A stretch of DNA of 64,000 nucleotides, taken from contig JBLDXI010000074.1 in NCBI GenBank assembly GCA_047495785.1, positions 744,001-808,000 of the forward strand. Reading direction: 5' to 3'. A program made the position numbers and the translations under genes. Source of the stretch: Lepidodermella squamata. Its lineage: Eukaryota > Gastrotricha. The notes below the pieces were generated by a model that worked only from the letters and a program-made list of their open reading frames with translations, made no database searches and was not told the origin of the DNA. Positions 1 through 11,950 of the stretch are shown here, piece by piece. Positions within the stretch are counted from its first letter, which is position 1. Each line of letters starts with the position of its first letter.

Positions 1-745
1 TTATGAAAAGGACAAGACTCGGCTTGCATGGCGTTGTCATAGTGATGAAATTCGGCCGCGTTACAGCTGGAGAACGAGAGAACTTGAAAATCATCTCAAG
101 CATGTTCAAATCTCAATTGGCCTCCAACTGCATAGTTGTTGCTACGCATTACGGTGGGGAAATGGATGAGGAGTCTCGAAAGCAAACTATAACCGATTGG
201 ACTCGAGGTAATAATATCAAGCTTTCGAATCCATCACAATATTATACAATCATGTAAGGGCAGGAGATCACCAAATGCCGCAGTTCTTTAGTGATATTGG
301 CAATCGGGTGATCCTCACCGACAATGGATTGGGCAGATCTGCTGAGAAGAATGAAGGTATCCGAAGAAATTGCCTCAACCAGCTGAACAATTTCATCAAG
401 ACGCGTCAAACCAAGTTTTTTCCCGAGCCGGATGGTCTCGCCGAAGCGTGGGTCAGCAGCCTGCGTTATTATTACGAGAGACTCAGCGCTACATCGCGAG
501 ACGAAAAAAAGAGAGAGGCCACCGAGAGCATTGGCAAAGAAGGTGACTTAACCATTGGCAATTGCGACATATGTAAGAAAGACATACGCGTTGAACAATG
601 GGGCCAGGCAACATGTCAGCATTCTTTTCATTACTCCTGCGTTTCGGGCAAGCCGAACCAAGGAGAGCGCAACTGCCCGATTTGCAAGAAGCCGATAAGG
701 AATGTCTTTCGGCCTAAATTGCAGGCCGATCTAGTTGGAACTTGA
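1..745 (+). CDS. AIG1/GIMAP-type GTPase with C-terminal RING-H2 finger (5' partial)
   Basis: The gene runs off the left edge. Exons are about 1-207 and 264-745. The 56-nt intron (GTAATA...GGGCAG) joins in phase 1 and resolves an apparent frameshift. The first exon carries a run typical of AIG1 GTPases (GVVIVMKFGRVTAGEREN, then CIVVATHYGG in the place of the G4 region). This family binds GTP through a P-loop that would lie upstream of the window. The second exon finishes the AIG1 fold and then shows a RING-H2 pattern: CDIC, CQHSFHYSC and CPIC, a C3H2C3 zinc-ligand order. RING-H2 fingers usually act as E3 ubiquitin ligases, so a GTPase-controlled ligase is an inference. The THxD motif reads THYGG, so guanine specificity may be altered. 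The stop is TGA at 743-745. Confidence 0.75.
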
Positions 746-821
746 AACTTGAACTTGGCTTCTATAAACCATTGCGAATGTGCTATCATACAATGAGTTT
801 GAAAGAAACATGGAACAAGTC

Positions 822-1836
822 AGCAGAGGGGTTTTTTTTATTCGCAACACTTCGAACAGTATATATTGTGTTTAGTGTATTGTCGTTCGAAAATAGCACT
901 CTCTACAAAAAATGCAATAACTTTCTCAGCGTTCGACAATTCGCTATATTTTATACGGTATAAAGTGTATTTTTCCAGCACATTATTTTTGAATCTGTAC
1001 AAAATACAGAAATTGTAAACCAATCGCAAATGTGACTTTGTTTATCGGGCAAAATCGGTGTGGAGGGTTCGTCTCCTCGTGGGGTCAAGCCATTTTTTTC
1101 TTATAATTTTCGCCCCGAGGGGTTTTTTTTATTCGCAACAGAAAATACAGCTACAGCTACAGTTTGTTGCATTCGATAATTCGCTACAGAAATACTGTAT
1201 TTCTCCTGTATTTTCTACGCATTCGAATAAAAAATACAGAAAATACAGCCCTATTTTTCCTACAAAAAATACAGCCAGAAAAAGTGTGCAAAGTGTAGAA
1301 ATGGGGCTGCTTGTGCGCATAAAAAGTGCCGGGGCAAAAATAAGAAGAAAAAAATGGCTTGACCTCTTGAGGAGTCGAACCCTCCACACCGATTCGCCCG
1401 ATAAACTAAGTCAAATTTACGAATGGCGTATAATTTCTGCATTTTGCACAGATTCAAAAATCAAGTGCTGGAAAAATACACTTTATACTGTATAAAATAT
1501 AGCAAATTTACGAACGCGTGGAAATTATTGCATTTTTTGTAGAAAATGCCATTTTCGAACGACAATACACAAAATACAGTATATGCTGTTCGAAGTGTTG
1601 CGAATAAAAAAAAACCCCTCCGGCACTTTTTATGCGCACAAGCAGCCCCATTCTACACTTTGCACACTTTTTCTGGCTGTATTTTTTAGGAAAAATAGGG
1701 CTGTATTTTCTGTATTTTTTATTCGAATTCGTAGAAATTACAGGAGAAATACAGTATTTCTGTAGCGAATTATCGAATGCAACAAACTGTAGCTGTAGCT
1801 GTATTTTCTGTTGCGAATAAAAAAAACCCCTCTGCT
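822..1836. mobile_element. 503-bp TIR element with an inverted copy of itself nested inside
   Basis: Four blocks lie in the order A (826-1116), B (1117-1330), A' (about 1330-1620) and B' (1621-1832). A' is the reverse complement of A, and B' of B. Both A and B open with GAGGGGTTTTTTTT and ATTCGCAAC, and A' and B' close with the complement. The inner segment 1117-1620 is 504 bp. Removing it leaves an outer element of 503 bp that is the reverse complement of the inner one. The simplest reading is a non-autonomous foldback or MITE-like element that received a second copy in opposite orientation near its middle. No transposase is present. Short ORFs here are coincidental. Confidence 0.75.
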
Positions 1837-3258
1837 ACGAAATTTGCTTTCACCATCAATAAAATTTATCATCCCTATGAACCTACCCACGCTACAGGTT
1901 GTTTCCGCTTCACACACGCTTGCAGTGTTGAAGTGAGTAATCTTCAAGCCTATTAACGACCCAGACGAAGGCACTTCATAAGTTTTCATTAGTTCTCCGC
2001 AGCCGCGGGTCCTCTTCGAAAGCAACTAGTCTGGCTAGACCTGAACGGTAAACGAAATGTTCACCTGGCAATGCTAATGTTCAGGTGTGTCATCGCAGAA
2101 GCACCAGACGCCATTATTCACCAAAAACGACCCGGGCCGACTTCGAAAATCGATCATTTCGGAAGTTTAAGTGATCGGTATACATTTCAAGATATCAAAA
2201 TCGAATTCCTCGATGCCGACTCTGCTTTGTGGTCAACTTGGGATCCCAAAGGCTTTCAAAAATCAGGATGAAAATCAACATTAGATAGGGCACTTTTGCT
2301 ATGTAAAGTTATCACATAAAATTCGACATTATATACGACATATATTTCCGGAAAATGTGTCTTTTTTTGGTAAAATTTCGTTTTTCATTGAAATTCTGCT
2401 AATATAAAAAAGTTGAACAAATATCGCGGGGGAGCTGGCCCGAGTTACGGCTGAGATGAACAATGTGGTATATAACCAGTTCTATTGTGGAGCGCTCGCG
2501 CAGCGGACTTCGGCAGTTCTAGTGTGGACATCCTAAATCTGGCCTCGATAACCGCGCCGTTTATCATCGCTCTTGGAACTCGAGTATAGCGAGCCGATGA
2601 CCGAGCCCGGCTGGGTAAGCGCAAAACAATACACTGGCCTACCTACCCATTGTCCTATACGCCGCACCGCGGTTGCCACCTGTGATTGCCCATGCGTAAC
2701 GCAGGAAATTTTCCACAAAAAATTAGTACATCATCATCTGTTGCAAATGTGATTGTTCACGATGCGCGTTGAGTCTTTAATCACGGAGATCAAGATGTAA
2801 TATCCGTAATTCGAGCGTGATATTGATATAAAAAATCTTACTTTTCAATACAGCTCATTCTGTCATATTCGATAATGATAACTGCCGCGATGAGTTATGT
2901 TATAATATATTGAAGCCTTCTCAAGTTATATCGTTAAATTGAATTCCAAAATTGAACTATATTTTGGACATTGTTTGTGCGTGAGTTAAATCAAGGAGCG
3001 CGTGCGGTTCAACAATTTGTCCTTTTTCACGTGACAAACAACTTTCATAGCTTTTCACGATTTTTTTAAAAGAAAATTCTCACCACAACATATCACTGTG
3101 CATGAATACGATAACGTGAACACAGCATTGATAAAAAGTGACCATTATTTCACTTATACATGCAGGTCAAATTATTTTTTAAATGTAGAACTTTCCATTC
3201 TCTAACTTATAATTATTTTCACTTTATTTCCTTCGCACAATTTTTTATTTTATAGAAA
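1837..3258. other. Intergenic, no supported gene
   Basis: About 1.4 kb between the nested repeat and the first reductase gene. It is AT-rich toward its right half. Only short ORFs without recognisable motifs or splice partners are present. The promoter and 5' UTR of the 3259 gene should lie in the last few hundred bases, but no clear TATA box was seen. Confidence 0.5.
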
Positions 3259-4482
3259 ATGAGTTTAAACCTTGAAGTGGTATCGAAAGCCACAAAAGAT
3301 GGATTGAATGCCGTGGTAAATTACATTAACCAGCCTCGGCCGATTTTAGCGACAATAGGCGGCGTTTACCTGGGCTATCACGCCACAAAAGCTACGCTTC
3401 GCCTCCTCCGATTTACCTGGGCCAATTTTATAGCTAGCGATAAAATTCAGGTCTCTAGCCTGGGCGAATATGCTGTTATTACAGGTGCCACTGATGGAAT
3501 CGGAAAGGTGAGCAAAAATGGTTTTTTTTTAAACTGAAGATAGTCCCAAAAAATCGAAATTTCAAATTCGAAATATCGCGGATCTCGATATATTTCTAAA
3601 ATTTCAATTTTATTTTTATTCAAAACTAAAATGATTATTCAATATTTTATAATGAAAAAATTTAAAAAATTGAATTTAAAAAAATTTGGGTCCCGTTTCT
3701 TAATTTTTTCAATTTTGAAATCGAAATATTATCGATCGAATGTATTTCAGGCGTATGCTTTCGAGTTGGCAAAACGAGGCCTGAACTTGGTCCTAATCAG
3801 CCGAACCCAATCTCGCCTCGAATCAACCGCCAAGGAAATCAACGCCCTGTACCCCAAAACTAAAATCAAGCTAATTCAAGCCGATTTCGAGAAAACAGAG
3901 AACATCTACGAAAAAATCGAAGCTGAACTCGTAAAACTGGACATTGCAATCCTCGTCAACAACGTCGGTGGTAACATCAATCACATGTTCGCTAGATTTT
4001 GCCGGTTGTCACGTGATGAAGTTTTCCGAAGCTTCAACCTGAATTTATTCGCGCCGGTCCTGATGTCTCGAATCGTGCTGCCTGGCATGATTGCCAAGAA
4101 AAAAGGGGCAATTATCAGCATTTCCTCAGCCGCGGCCATTTTCCCGCCTCTGAGTGGGCTGTACAGCGTGGCCAAGTCTGCAACGCGCTGTTTCATGGAC
4201 ATGTTAGCCATTCAATATGGCCGTAATTCCGGCGTGATTTTCCAGGAGGTTGAGCCGTTTTTAGTTGATACAAAATTAGCGGCTGATGTGACGGAAAAGC
4301 TGCCGAAATTTCTGCTTTGGAGTGTTGTGACGCCTAGCGATGTTTCTCAGCAGACGCTACGCACCCTGGGCCGATACGATGAAACGTGCGGAACGGTCAC
4401 GCATGACGTGGTTGCAGCGATTCTTCAGGCTGTTTCCTCTGGTAAACCGGGCAAAAGTGCCGAAGATCTGCTGATTGATTGA
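3259..4482 (+). CDS. Short-chain dehydrogenase, HSD17B12/LET-767-like (copy 1)
   Basis: Two exons (3259-3507 and 3751-4482, phase 0) give 326 residues. The first exon encodes a hydrophobic N-terminal anchor and the NADP-binding motif TGATDGIGK, ending exactly at the lysine. The second carries NNVG, the catalytic serine (ISISSAAA) and the YSVAK form of the YxxxK motif. This set defines classical SDR enzymes. Length, anchor and a KRGLNLVLISRT-type second motif fit the very-long-chain 3-oxoacyl-CoA reductase / 17-beta-hydroxysteroid dehydrogenase 12 branch, which acts at the ER in fatty-acid elongation or steroid reduction. The exact substrate cannot be told from sequence. A close paralogue follows 1.1 kb downstream with the same intron position. 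AATAAA at 4548-4553 is a likely polyadenylation signal. Confidence 0.9.
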
Positions 4483-5550
4483 ATATTGATTAATTGAAAT
4501 TGACCGCTAAAATGGCAATCGATATTGCGCACTCTCATTTAGCTTTTAATAAATCAACTGCCAACTTATCGATGGAGTTTTTATATAAATCGCAATATTT
4601 GCACAAATTCACGGATTTGGTTGTTTTTTTTATAAAACTCAATCGATAAAAGTGAGTTATATAACTCATGTGTCAAGGGGTTACGATAAAAAAAATTGCG
4701 GCAATTGACCACTAGATATTTGGTTTCAGCGCTAAAAAAATGAGCGCTGAAAATTTAGTCTCTAAATTTTCCGATAATTTGCGAATTCGGGTTTATTGTT
4801 TGTTGATCGATAATGATCACCTGCCCTGGGTCTAGGATTTTTATTTTTTTTATTTTTCATTTTTGGCTTATTCAGGGCGCTTTACAAATGTAGTAAAATT
4901 ATCGATGCTCCGTTCCAAGCCGGTTGCGATATTGGAAAAATACACTGATTTGTAAAATTGATTCTTGAAATTGATATTGGCTTTTCAGGCTGAGGTGTGA
5001 ACCTGGCACAATGAAAAATATAATTTGGAAAATTCCAATTCTTGTCCTATCGAGGCACGACTGGATTCGGCTGGTTATATCTAAATTCAAGTCGGCAATG
5101 TTACGAGCAATACATGCATGAACGGGCATTTGAGAAAAATGGCAAAAATGAAAAATAAAAAATTAATTCACGCGATTCGTCATGATTTGATCTCGTGATT
5201 TTGTGATGTAACAGTTTCAGCTGACCTTTGAATACTACACGCTATTTTTTGCTGCGTGACAAGCGGCCAAATTTAGCTGTCGTTATCCAAAGAAATGCGT
5301 TATAAAGAAACGAATGACGCAAATGCCCGGCGCCGACATTGAAGCACACGCCATGTTCAAGCAGTCTACGTGCAAAAAAAGTTCGTGGAAAAAGTGAAAA
5401 ACTAGGAAAACTGGACAAGTCGTGCTCTTCTACAGACACCCCAGACACTTAAAACATTTCGCAGTTAACAGCCGCATGTTTTCGGTTTTCGTTAGTTTAT
5501 TCACGATTTTTTTTATAAACATTTTATTTGACAAATTTTGAGCATAAAAA
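4483..5550. other. Intergenic between tandem reductases
   Basis: Holds the 3' UTR of copy 1 and the promoter region of copy 2. A low-complexity inverted repeat flanks about 300 bp (near 4847-4867 and 5141-5165, T-rich against A-rich). No coding sequence is supported. Confidence 0.45.
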
Positions 5551-7138
5551 ATGCTCGGCAAATATTTTCCTGAAAAAGAAATTTATTCAGCAGTGAAAAA
5601 TAATTTCTACGCGCCGGTTCGGGATTACTTTTTCGAGTCACCAAGGCCACTCTTATCGGCGTTCGGAGCGACGATTTTGGGGTATTATGCTGCTAAAACA
5701 ACGGCTCGCTTCATTGGTTTCACGTGGGCACACGTCGCTGGCGATAAAATCAAGGTGGCCGATTTGGGCGAGTATGCTGTTATAACCGGTGCAACCGACG
5801 GCATTGGAAAGGTATATAAACAACTCTTTTACATATTATAGGTCTTGTTTTATGGTTCAAGTACTGAATTTCAGCGTCGTAGCTGCATTTTTAAGATGTT
5901 TTGCGCGATTTCGAAGACCATCAGCTGGGCACTCCAAGCAATGTTTTATCTTTTTCGATTTCCGATGATTTTTCGTGATTTTTCGGGTCATTCCAAGAGA
6001 TCATTAATTTTTATGATAGTATTTGTTGCCGTAAAACTAAAACTCGAGCTGAATTTTGCCATGTGATCAAAGAAAGACTTATTTTACTTATCTAGGTTAA
6101 ACGCCTAATGGTCGACGCAGAAATTAGGTCAGGCGTATACCGGACGGCTAAAATTAGGTCAAGGCTAATCTTTGAGGTCACGACCGCTTTTCAAAAGCAG
6201 CTTGACGTAATTTCTTTCTGATGAGACCTAATAGCTAGATCTACCCTAAATTTTAAAATATGAAGCTGCAAGCTGTCAACAGTCCTAATTTTTCGTGGTG
6301 TATTTAAGGAAAGACATTCGAAGTTTATAAATAGTGAGTACCTACTTCATCGAAAAATCGTTCAAAATCTAAAATAGAATAACGTTTCTCATCTTTCAAT
6401 TGCCAGGCTTATGCATTCGAGTTGGCAAAACGAGGCTTGAATTTGGTCCTAATCAGCCGAACCCAATCGCGCCTCGAATCAACCGCCAAGGAAATCAACG
6501 CCCTTTACCCCAAAACTAGCATCAGGTTAATTCAAGCCGATTTCGAGAAAACGGAGAAAATCTACGAAAAAATCGAAGCTGAACTCGGAAATCTCGACAT
6601 CGCAATCCTCGTCAACAACGTTGGCGCCATTATTAATGACGCATTTTCGAGGTTAAGTCGGTTGTGTCGAGACGAAATTACCCGATCAATCAACTGCAAC
6701 ATTTTCGCTCCGATTTTAATGACCCGACTTGTTCTACCCGGCTTGCTGGCCAAGAAAAAAGGCGCGATCATCAATGTTTCATCAGCCGCCGCTTATCTAC
6801 CGCCAACTCTTGGCATGTACAGCGTTACGAAAGCTACAACCCGCCGATTTATGGAAATGCTGGAGATGCAATATCCATTACGTAAATATGGCGTGATTTT
6901 TCAGGAGGTTGAGCCGTTTTTGGTTGATACGAAAATGGTGTTGGACATTTTCCGGGAAAATCGCTTTGTTATGAACACGATGGCGGCGAGTCCGCAGAGC
7001 GTTGTTTCAGCCACCCTGCGAACCCTGGGCAGGTTCAGCGTGACGAATGGTACGATTTGGCATGAAATACAACGGGTGATTCTGGGTTTGCTGCCAGATA
7101 GCAGCCGATCTGCGGTTGAAACGTTCGGTAAAGACTGA
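5551..7138 (+). CDS. Short-chain dehydrogenase, HSD17B12/LET-767-like (copy 2)
   Basis: Two exons (5551-5811 and 6407-7138, phase 0) give 330 residues. The architecture matches copy 1: an N-terminal membrane anchor, TGATDGIGK at the exon end, NNVG, the active-site serine in INVSSAAAY and the YSVTK catalytic motif. Second exons of the two genes are both 732 nt and near-identical at the start (AFELAKRGLNLVLISRTQSR), so this is a recent tandem duplication. The intron differs greatly: 595 nt here against 243 nt in copy 1. It contains repeated AGGTCA-type sites (see the regulatory entry). As with copy 1, an ER-bound NADPH-dependent ketoacyl or ketosteroid reductase is the best call. Confidence 0.9.
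6121..6180 (+). promoter_or_regulatory. Cluster of nuclear-receptor half-sites in an SDR intron
   Basis: AAATTAGGTCA occurs at 6121-6131 and again at 6151-6161, and a third AGGTCA at 6175-6180. The two 11-mers fit the monomeric ROR/NHR-23 consensus (A/T-rich extension plus AGGTCA) and start 30 bp apart. Their place in the intron of a putative lipid or steroid enzyme suggests hormone-receptor control. That function is inference. Confidence 0.35.
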
Positions 7139-8348
7139 TGTATAAATTAAATAGAAAATCTTTTGCTGAAAAAAAAGAAAAGCCAAATAGCTAGGTCATG
7201 TTTAAGCAGCCAAGCTGATTGTGGCCTGAATTTTTAGCCTTCACAGAATTAAGAAATACAGCGTTTCTTTGCAGATGTTTCTGAAAATGTGATGCTTCAA
7301 TTTGCGGTTTGAAATAAATTGACGAGCGATGCCGTTAATCTCTGGTTTTCTTCACGAATTCTCGAGTCAGCCAGCAGAGCTGATATTGATTTTTGGGATT
7401 CTTCCGAATTCAGCAGTCCATACGTTAACGTTTCAAGAGGTTCTGCAATGAAGCGGAGGTGTGAAGCACCAGCGCTGTGGTGATCATTTTTTCAAACGCC
7501 AGCATCCAAAATTAATATTTTGTTTCAAAATTAAAAATTAAAAATTAAATTGCAATTGAAATTTATTGTGAACATGTGTGAATAAAATTTAGTAACCCGC
7601 TATTTTTTTGTTACCCAAGAAACTGCGCCGTATCCCCGCGGACAGTCGCCCCGCGAACAGCAAATAGAACGCGAGCGATGTTTATCTTTTCACCTTCCCC
7701 GTTGGCTTCATCTTATAAATGAACTTGTTACCTTTGTACTTCCTCATGAATCGCCCATATAGTCATGCTGAGAACAAACTCTTCCTTTAACTCAGAGCAG
7801 GCAAAAGATTGCGCCAAAACTGGCAACAAGGCATTATGCAGAGGCCAACCTACAACTCAACCCAACTCAGACCTACAACTATCCATGCTAAGGGATTGCA
7901 TACAGCGGCCAGCAACATTTTTTGGGCCAAATGATCACATATATTTCACAACTCCGCTCGTGACTGGGGCGCAGCCACTGCAGTGTGTGAATTTCGGCAA
8001 AAATGCCATTCTTTTGCTGCGGTTACCTCCACCTGACAGTTAATTCTATCCGGCGATATACAATTTCCCAATAAATATTTTATTATGAGTCTCCGTTTTA
8101 AACGTGTACTTTGGACTTTAAATTCTTTGGCCGCATCGCTTTATTCAGAGTTAATCTTATAAAACGCTTGACGTCCATTGAGCGTGTTCGATAGCCGAAT
8201 CCTCTCCGTTCAATTGAAGTTTAAACTGAACTCCTACAAGTAAAAGTGAAACTAGCCCCTTTTATACTACACTATTCGAATGGTAAATGATTTGTGTTTG
8301 TTTATAGTTCAACGTTTTCCACCAATGTGATTTCTGTCTTCATATTTT
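7139..8348. other. Intergenic, no supported gene
   Basis: 3' UTR of reductase copy 2, then 1 kb of sequence with short ORFs only. The open frame at 7765-8043 has no recognisable domain and no convincing splice partner. Confidence 0.45.
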
Positions 8349-9385
8349 ATGGCACAATCTCAATCATCCGATGAAATAGTGGTAATTGAAAGCGAGGAAC
8401 GAGAACAATCAGCGACTACTACAGCAAATAACCAGACTGCATTATGGAAAAAGCTCGTCGTTTGTAGTGAAAAACTTGTCAATGCCGCAAATATTATTTT
8501 GCCAATAGAGGGTAACGTCGTTGTGGGAATGTGGATTATTCACGTACAACTCGCATACTCAAATTCAGACCGGACGCTTTTCATAATCACTGCTTCCATA
8601 TATTTCATAACTCTACAAATATTAGATCGAGCTTTGCGGCCAATTATATGCCTCGAAATCCCCGCCCATCGAATTCCTCGAATTTTACTAAGAATTAATC
8701 AGTTGTGGCTAAAAGTCACGACTTCTGGTGTTTTATCAGTATTATACGTTTTCCTTGCCATGAGTCTACTCACGGTGTTCACTTTGCTCTCGATCGGCGA
8801 TCCGGAGGCGCAAGGTATCTGTACGTTAGCCCTTTCCGGGGCACTTTGGAACATCACCAGAGGTTCCATACCAGGAGACACATCGACATTTCTCCATATT
8901 GCTGCAGCCATTGCTGTCAACATTGATGCTCTTAATGTCTGTATTATGAATGGATTGCTACAACCTATTCACTTCACTTCGAAAGTGGACCCTTTTAGAG
9001 ATCGCCTTTCGCTGCGGAATGATCGACTTATCAACGTGTTGTTTCTTACTTAACTCGCCGATGAGGCTACTTGAGGACAATTTTTTGTTAACAGAAAGGA
9101 TGAGCAGGTATAAAACCATTCATTATCACCCAATATAAATTAGCTTTTAATGAGAGTTTTGTGACCTGTTTCAGGCCCAGCGACAACTATGCATTTACTG
9201 ATTACATGAAGGAGATCAACGAAGAAATTACCAAAATGGCAAATGAAGACAATGTTGATGATCAACAACTAAGACGGCGACGCGGCCCTCCGGCTTCAGC
9301 CTATTCAGTTGACGAAATTCGAAATTCGCCTGCTGATATACTTCCATTTGTTGGTGACGCGGGAGGTCGAGAGGTAATACCATAG
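8349..9385 (+). CDS. Uncharacterised multi-pass membrane protein
   Basis: Proposed exons are 8349-8936, 9001-9107 and 9175-9385, giving 301 residues. The last junction is firm (AG|GTATAA to TTTCAG|GCCC). The first is tentative, because it uses a weak GTCTGT donor and a tandem AG acceptor to restore frame. The protein has an acidic polar N-terminus, then four or five hydrophobic segments (around residues 55-75, 82-100, 118-145, 155-170 and 180-200), and a hydrophilic tail rich in charged residues that includes an RRRRG cluster. I do not recognise the family. A serpentine receptor or tetraspan-like protein is possible, but no diagnostic motif was found. Confidence 0.55.
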
Positions 9386-10053
9386 GACATAGGAGAAAAA
9401 CCGTATTGACAATCATCGTTCTACGCAGCCCGCGAGTCAAGAGCCAATGTCGATGTTGTTCATGTTTCATTTCAAGAGTATTAATAAACATTGAAAGTGA
9501 GTGAAGATCCGACGGGATGGCGATTATACTGCTCAAATAAATTTCGCATGACCGACTTCTTGGGGCTTTTTATATGTTGCATATTTTACTAACGAAAATT
9601 TATATATTATTTCCCGGGTATTCGCATCGAGGGAGCACGCTGCAGTATTAGTCCCATTCCTACAAGCCGTCTCTCACATACTCCTACTCAAGTCTTACTG
9701 ATCAGCAACATTTGAAAATTGTTTGCGAGCTTTTATAATTGGAGAAAACAAAAAAATCAAATTTCACTAGTTTTACTTATAAAATTCCAAATTCGATTCG
9801 GTATTTGTCAGAATTTTTTTCAGAAATATGTTAGCAAGGATAAATATTGTGAATATTATCTGCGACCGCCAATCGGAGAAAAATAAAAAGGAAAGGTTTT
9901 TCAGTCGTACTATTTTATTCAGAAAACAACATTACGAAAAGAATTTCGTGCAAATTTCTCCAAACAAATTCACCTCAAGATTCAACTCATCACGGTCAAA
10001 TTCTCGCACATATGCAAATGCATGCGAAAAAAAATCGGTTTTCAATCAATCGA
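9386..10053. other. Intergenic, convergent 3' ends
   Basis: Lies between the 3' end of the plus-strand membrane protein gene and the 3' end of a minus-strand DM9 gene. The open frame at 9828-10130 runs antisense to the last DM9 exon and is a shadow. Nothing else was seen. Confidence 0.5.
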
Positions 10054-11126
10054 TTAATCGATCAAACATGGCGCTCCGGCAGGCGCGTAGATGTACTTCT
10101 TGCAAAGCACCTGATACGACGTCATTCTAACTTCTTTTCCACCCAATGGGATATAGGCACAGCCATGCGACGGATGAACCTGAAAAACAAGGATACATTT
10201 CCATTAATCACCTTGGAAACTGAGGTATCATCCTTAAGGAGGAATTTCATGCTAAAACAACATTTGAATACCTACACGCTATTTTGAGTTGTTTATTTGA
10301 AAGATAAATAATTTGAATAAAAAACGCTGAAATGAACTAACCTTGCCGCCGTGCAGCTGATTTATTTGAGCTCGGGCAATATAGAGGGGCTCGACATCTT
10401 TTCCTCCACGAGCGCGGCCTCCCTCAACGGCCCCTATATAAAATTGGAAAAATAAGTAATCTATGACAATTTATCAAAAAACAAGACTCAAGTTATCTTT
10501 TATGGCTAACAACTGCAGATTCCCTAAACTCAACTCCAGGTCCTGCGGAACCTCGTTTCGCTCAGTCAGTCGTTCCAGAAAAAAAGATAAGTGTTCCTGC
10601 AATTAAAAGTCCACCTTAATTATCATTCTTGTTTTGGCCTCAATCACAGGAGAAAGAAAGACGTCGCCTCAAAAATAAACAAATTAGAAAAATTAATAAT
10701 AATTTTCCAGCGATTTCAGAAAAGCGGGATGGCTTCCTAATAATGAAGCTGAATGCCGCAATAATTTAAGAATAACTAACCGAAAGGAACCGCCCCGTCA
10801 GCAGCTGCAACCCACTCGAGAATGCACAGGCCGTCGTCGGCGACAAGAACTTCGTATTCTTTCACCTGGTGTTCGATGAGGCCGTAGCCCACAAAACAGC
10901 AGCCATAGCTGGCAACAACCTTGCCTGGGCATAGATCGCCGCTGATTCTGGCTCGCCCGACGTACATCATTTCGCCGGCTGCGTCGCGGCCAATTCGGAC
11001 GGCGTCCGCAGGAACGTGCCCATTTGAAGCCGCCCTCCAGTAAGGTTCGACAGCTCTTAAAAATAATCAAAATGATAAAATCATTCATCAAAAACAATAA
11101 TTAATCTTAAAATACCTCTTTGCCAT
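10054..11126 (-). CDS. DM9-repeat protein (copy 1)
   Basis: Four exons on the minus strand (11116-11126, 10781-11055, 10342-10433 and 10054-10179) give 167 residues with consistent phases. The start is MAKR in an 11-nt first exon. Two DM9 (DUF3421) repeats are visible. The first includes YVGRARISGDLCPGKVV, a CCFVGYG turn and YEVLV. The second includes GAVEGG, LYIARAQ, HGGK, VHPSHGCAY and YQVL. DM9 proteins are cytosolic or membrane-recruited lectins that bind mannose and take part in innate immunity or pathogen uptake in some invertebrates. There is no signal peptide, which fits the family. A second DM9 gene lies 1.7 kb to the right on the same strand. Confidence 0.85.
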
Positions 11127-11950
11127 GATTGAACAGGTCACGAACAGGTTTTAAAAGCAGAAAATCGAAATTATTCGACGATGAATTCAAGCTCAGCTCT
11201 ATCAATTACACAGAGTGAGTGCAATTTATTTTACTTTCGTGGTTTCCCGCTCTTTAGTCTGCAGGGCTTGACCCTTTGGCATGGCGGCGCCGCATTATTA
11301 TACCCGCCGCGGCATTATTACACCCGGCCACACGCACGCAAAATAAACGAGAGCTTTCTTTCATAAAATTTGGGAAAAGATGACGTGGCGAAAATGAATT
11401 TGATTAACGGCAAGCGGCACCTCCAAGAGTTTTACCATGATCGGAACGTACCATTCCTGCTACTGTATCTGCGATTAAAATCAATCTCGAAGTGCGGATA
11501 CGATTTTTAGAATTACGATTCTTTAAGCTGAAATAATATCTCATTTTGAATTATTCCGGTTATGGAACGAACGAACAGTTTTTATTCGTCCTTTGCCTAT
11601 TGCCACAATTTTCTTTGTCAAAAATTTCGAGGTATAAGCATAAAAATTTCATATTACCCGATCAAAAGTGAACACTTGAACTTTACCGGTCAACAAAGAC
11701 AATACAAGAAAAAAGGAAAGAAACTCTAAAATGAGAGGGAAGGCATATCTCACGGCAAGAAAAATCTAAATGCCAAAGAATAGCAAACAATTACCGTATT
11801 TGTTCCTATAACAGCCCGGGCTACTAAAATGTTAATCTCGTAATTTTCAAAAATCCGAAAATTAATACAATCGTTATTTGGGGAATTGTTCATTTTTGAC
11901 ATTTTCGAACCGACTTGACCCCTCAACCGTGGGCTACTATTAGTGAATGG
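11127..11950. other. Intergenic left of the TIR element
   Basis: Promoter region of the DM9 copy 1 gene followed by AT-rich sequence. No supported coding exon. The open frame at 11181-11366 has no partner or motif. Confidence 0.45.

Noticed and set aside
200-275. Apparent frameshift between the AIG1 and RING parts
   Set aside because: A 56-nt intron (208-263) with good splice sites joins both in frame.
1030-1400. tRNA-like B-box (GGTTCGACTCC, minus strand) in the A arms of the nested element
   Set aside because: The T-arm does not pair properly and no A-box lies at tRNA spacing. At most a distant SINE relic.
1738-2025. 95-codon minus-strand frame next to the nested element
   Set aside because: It runs into the repeat arm, shows no domain, and lacks splice partners.
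4847-5165. Possible 300-bp MITE with T-rich/A-rich inverted ends
   Set aside because: The arms are low complexity (TTTTATTTTTCATTTTTG) and no target duplication was seen, so chance is likely.
7765-8043. 92-codon plus-strand frame
   Set aside because: No recognisable motif, no adjoining exon, and composition like intergenic DNA.
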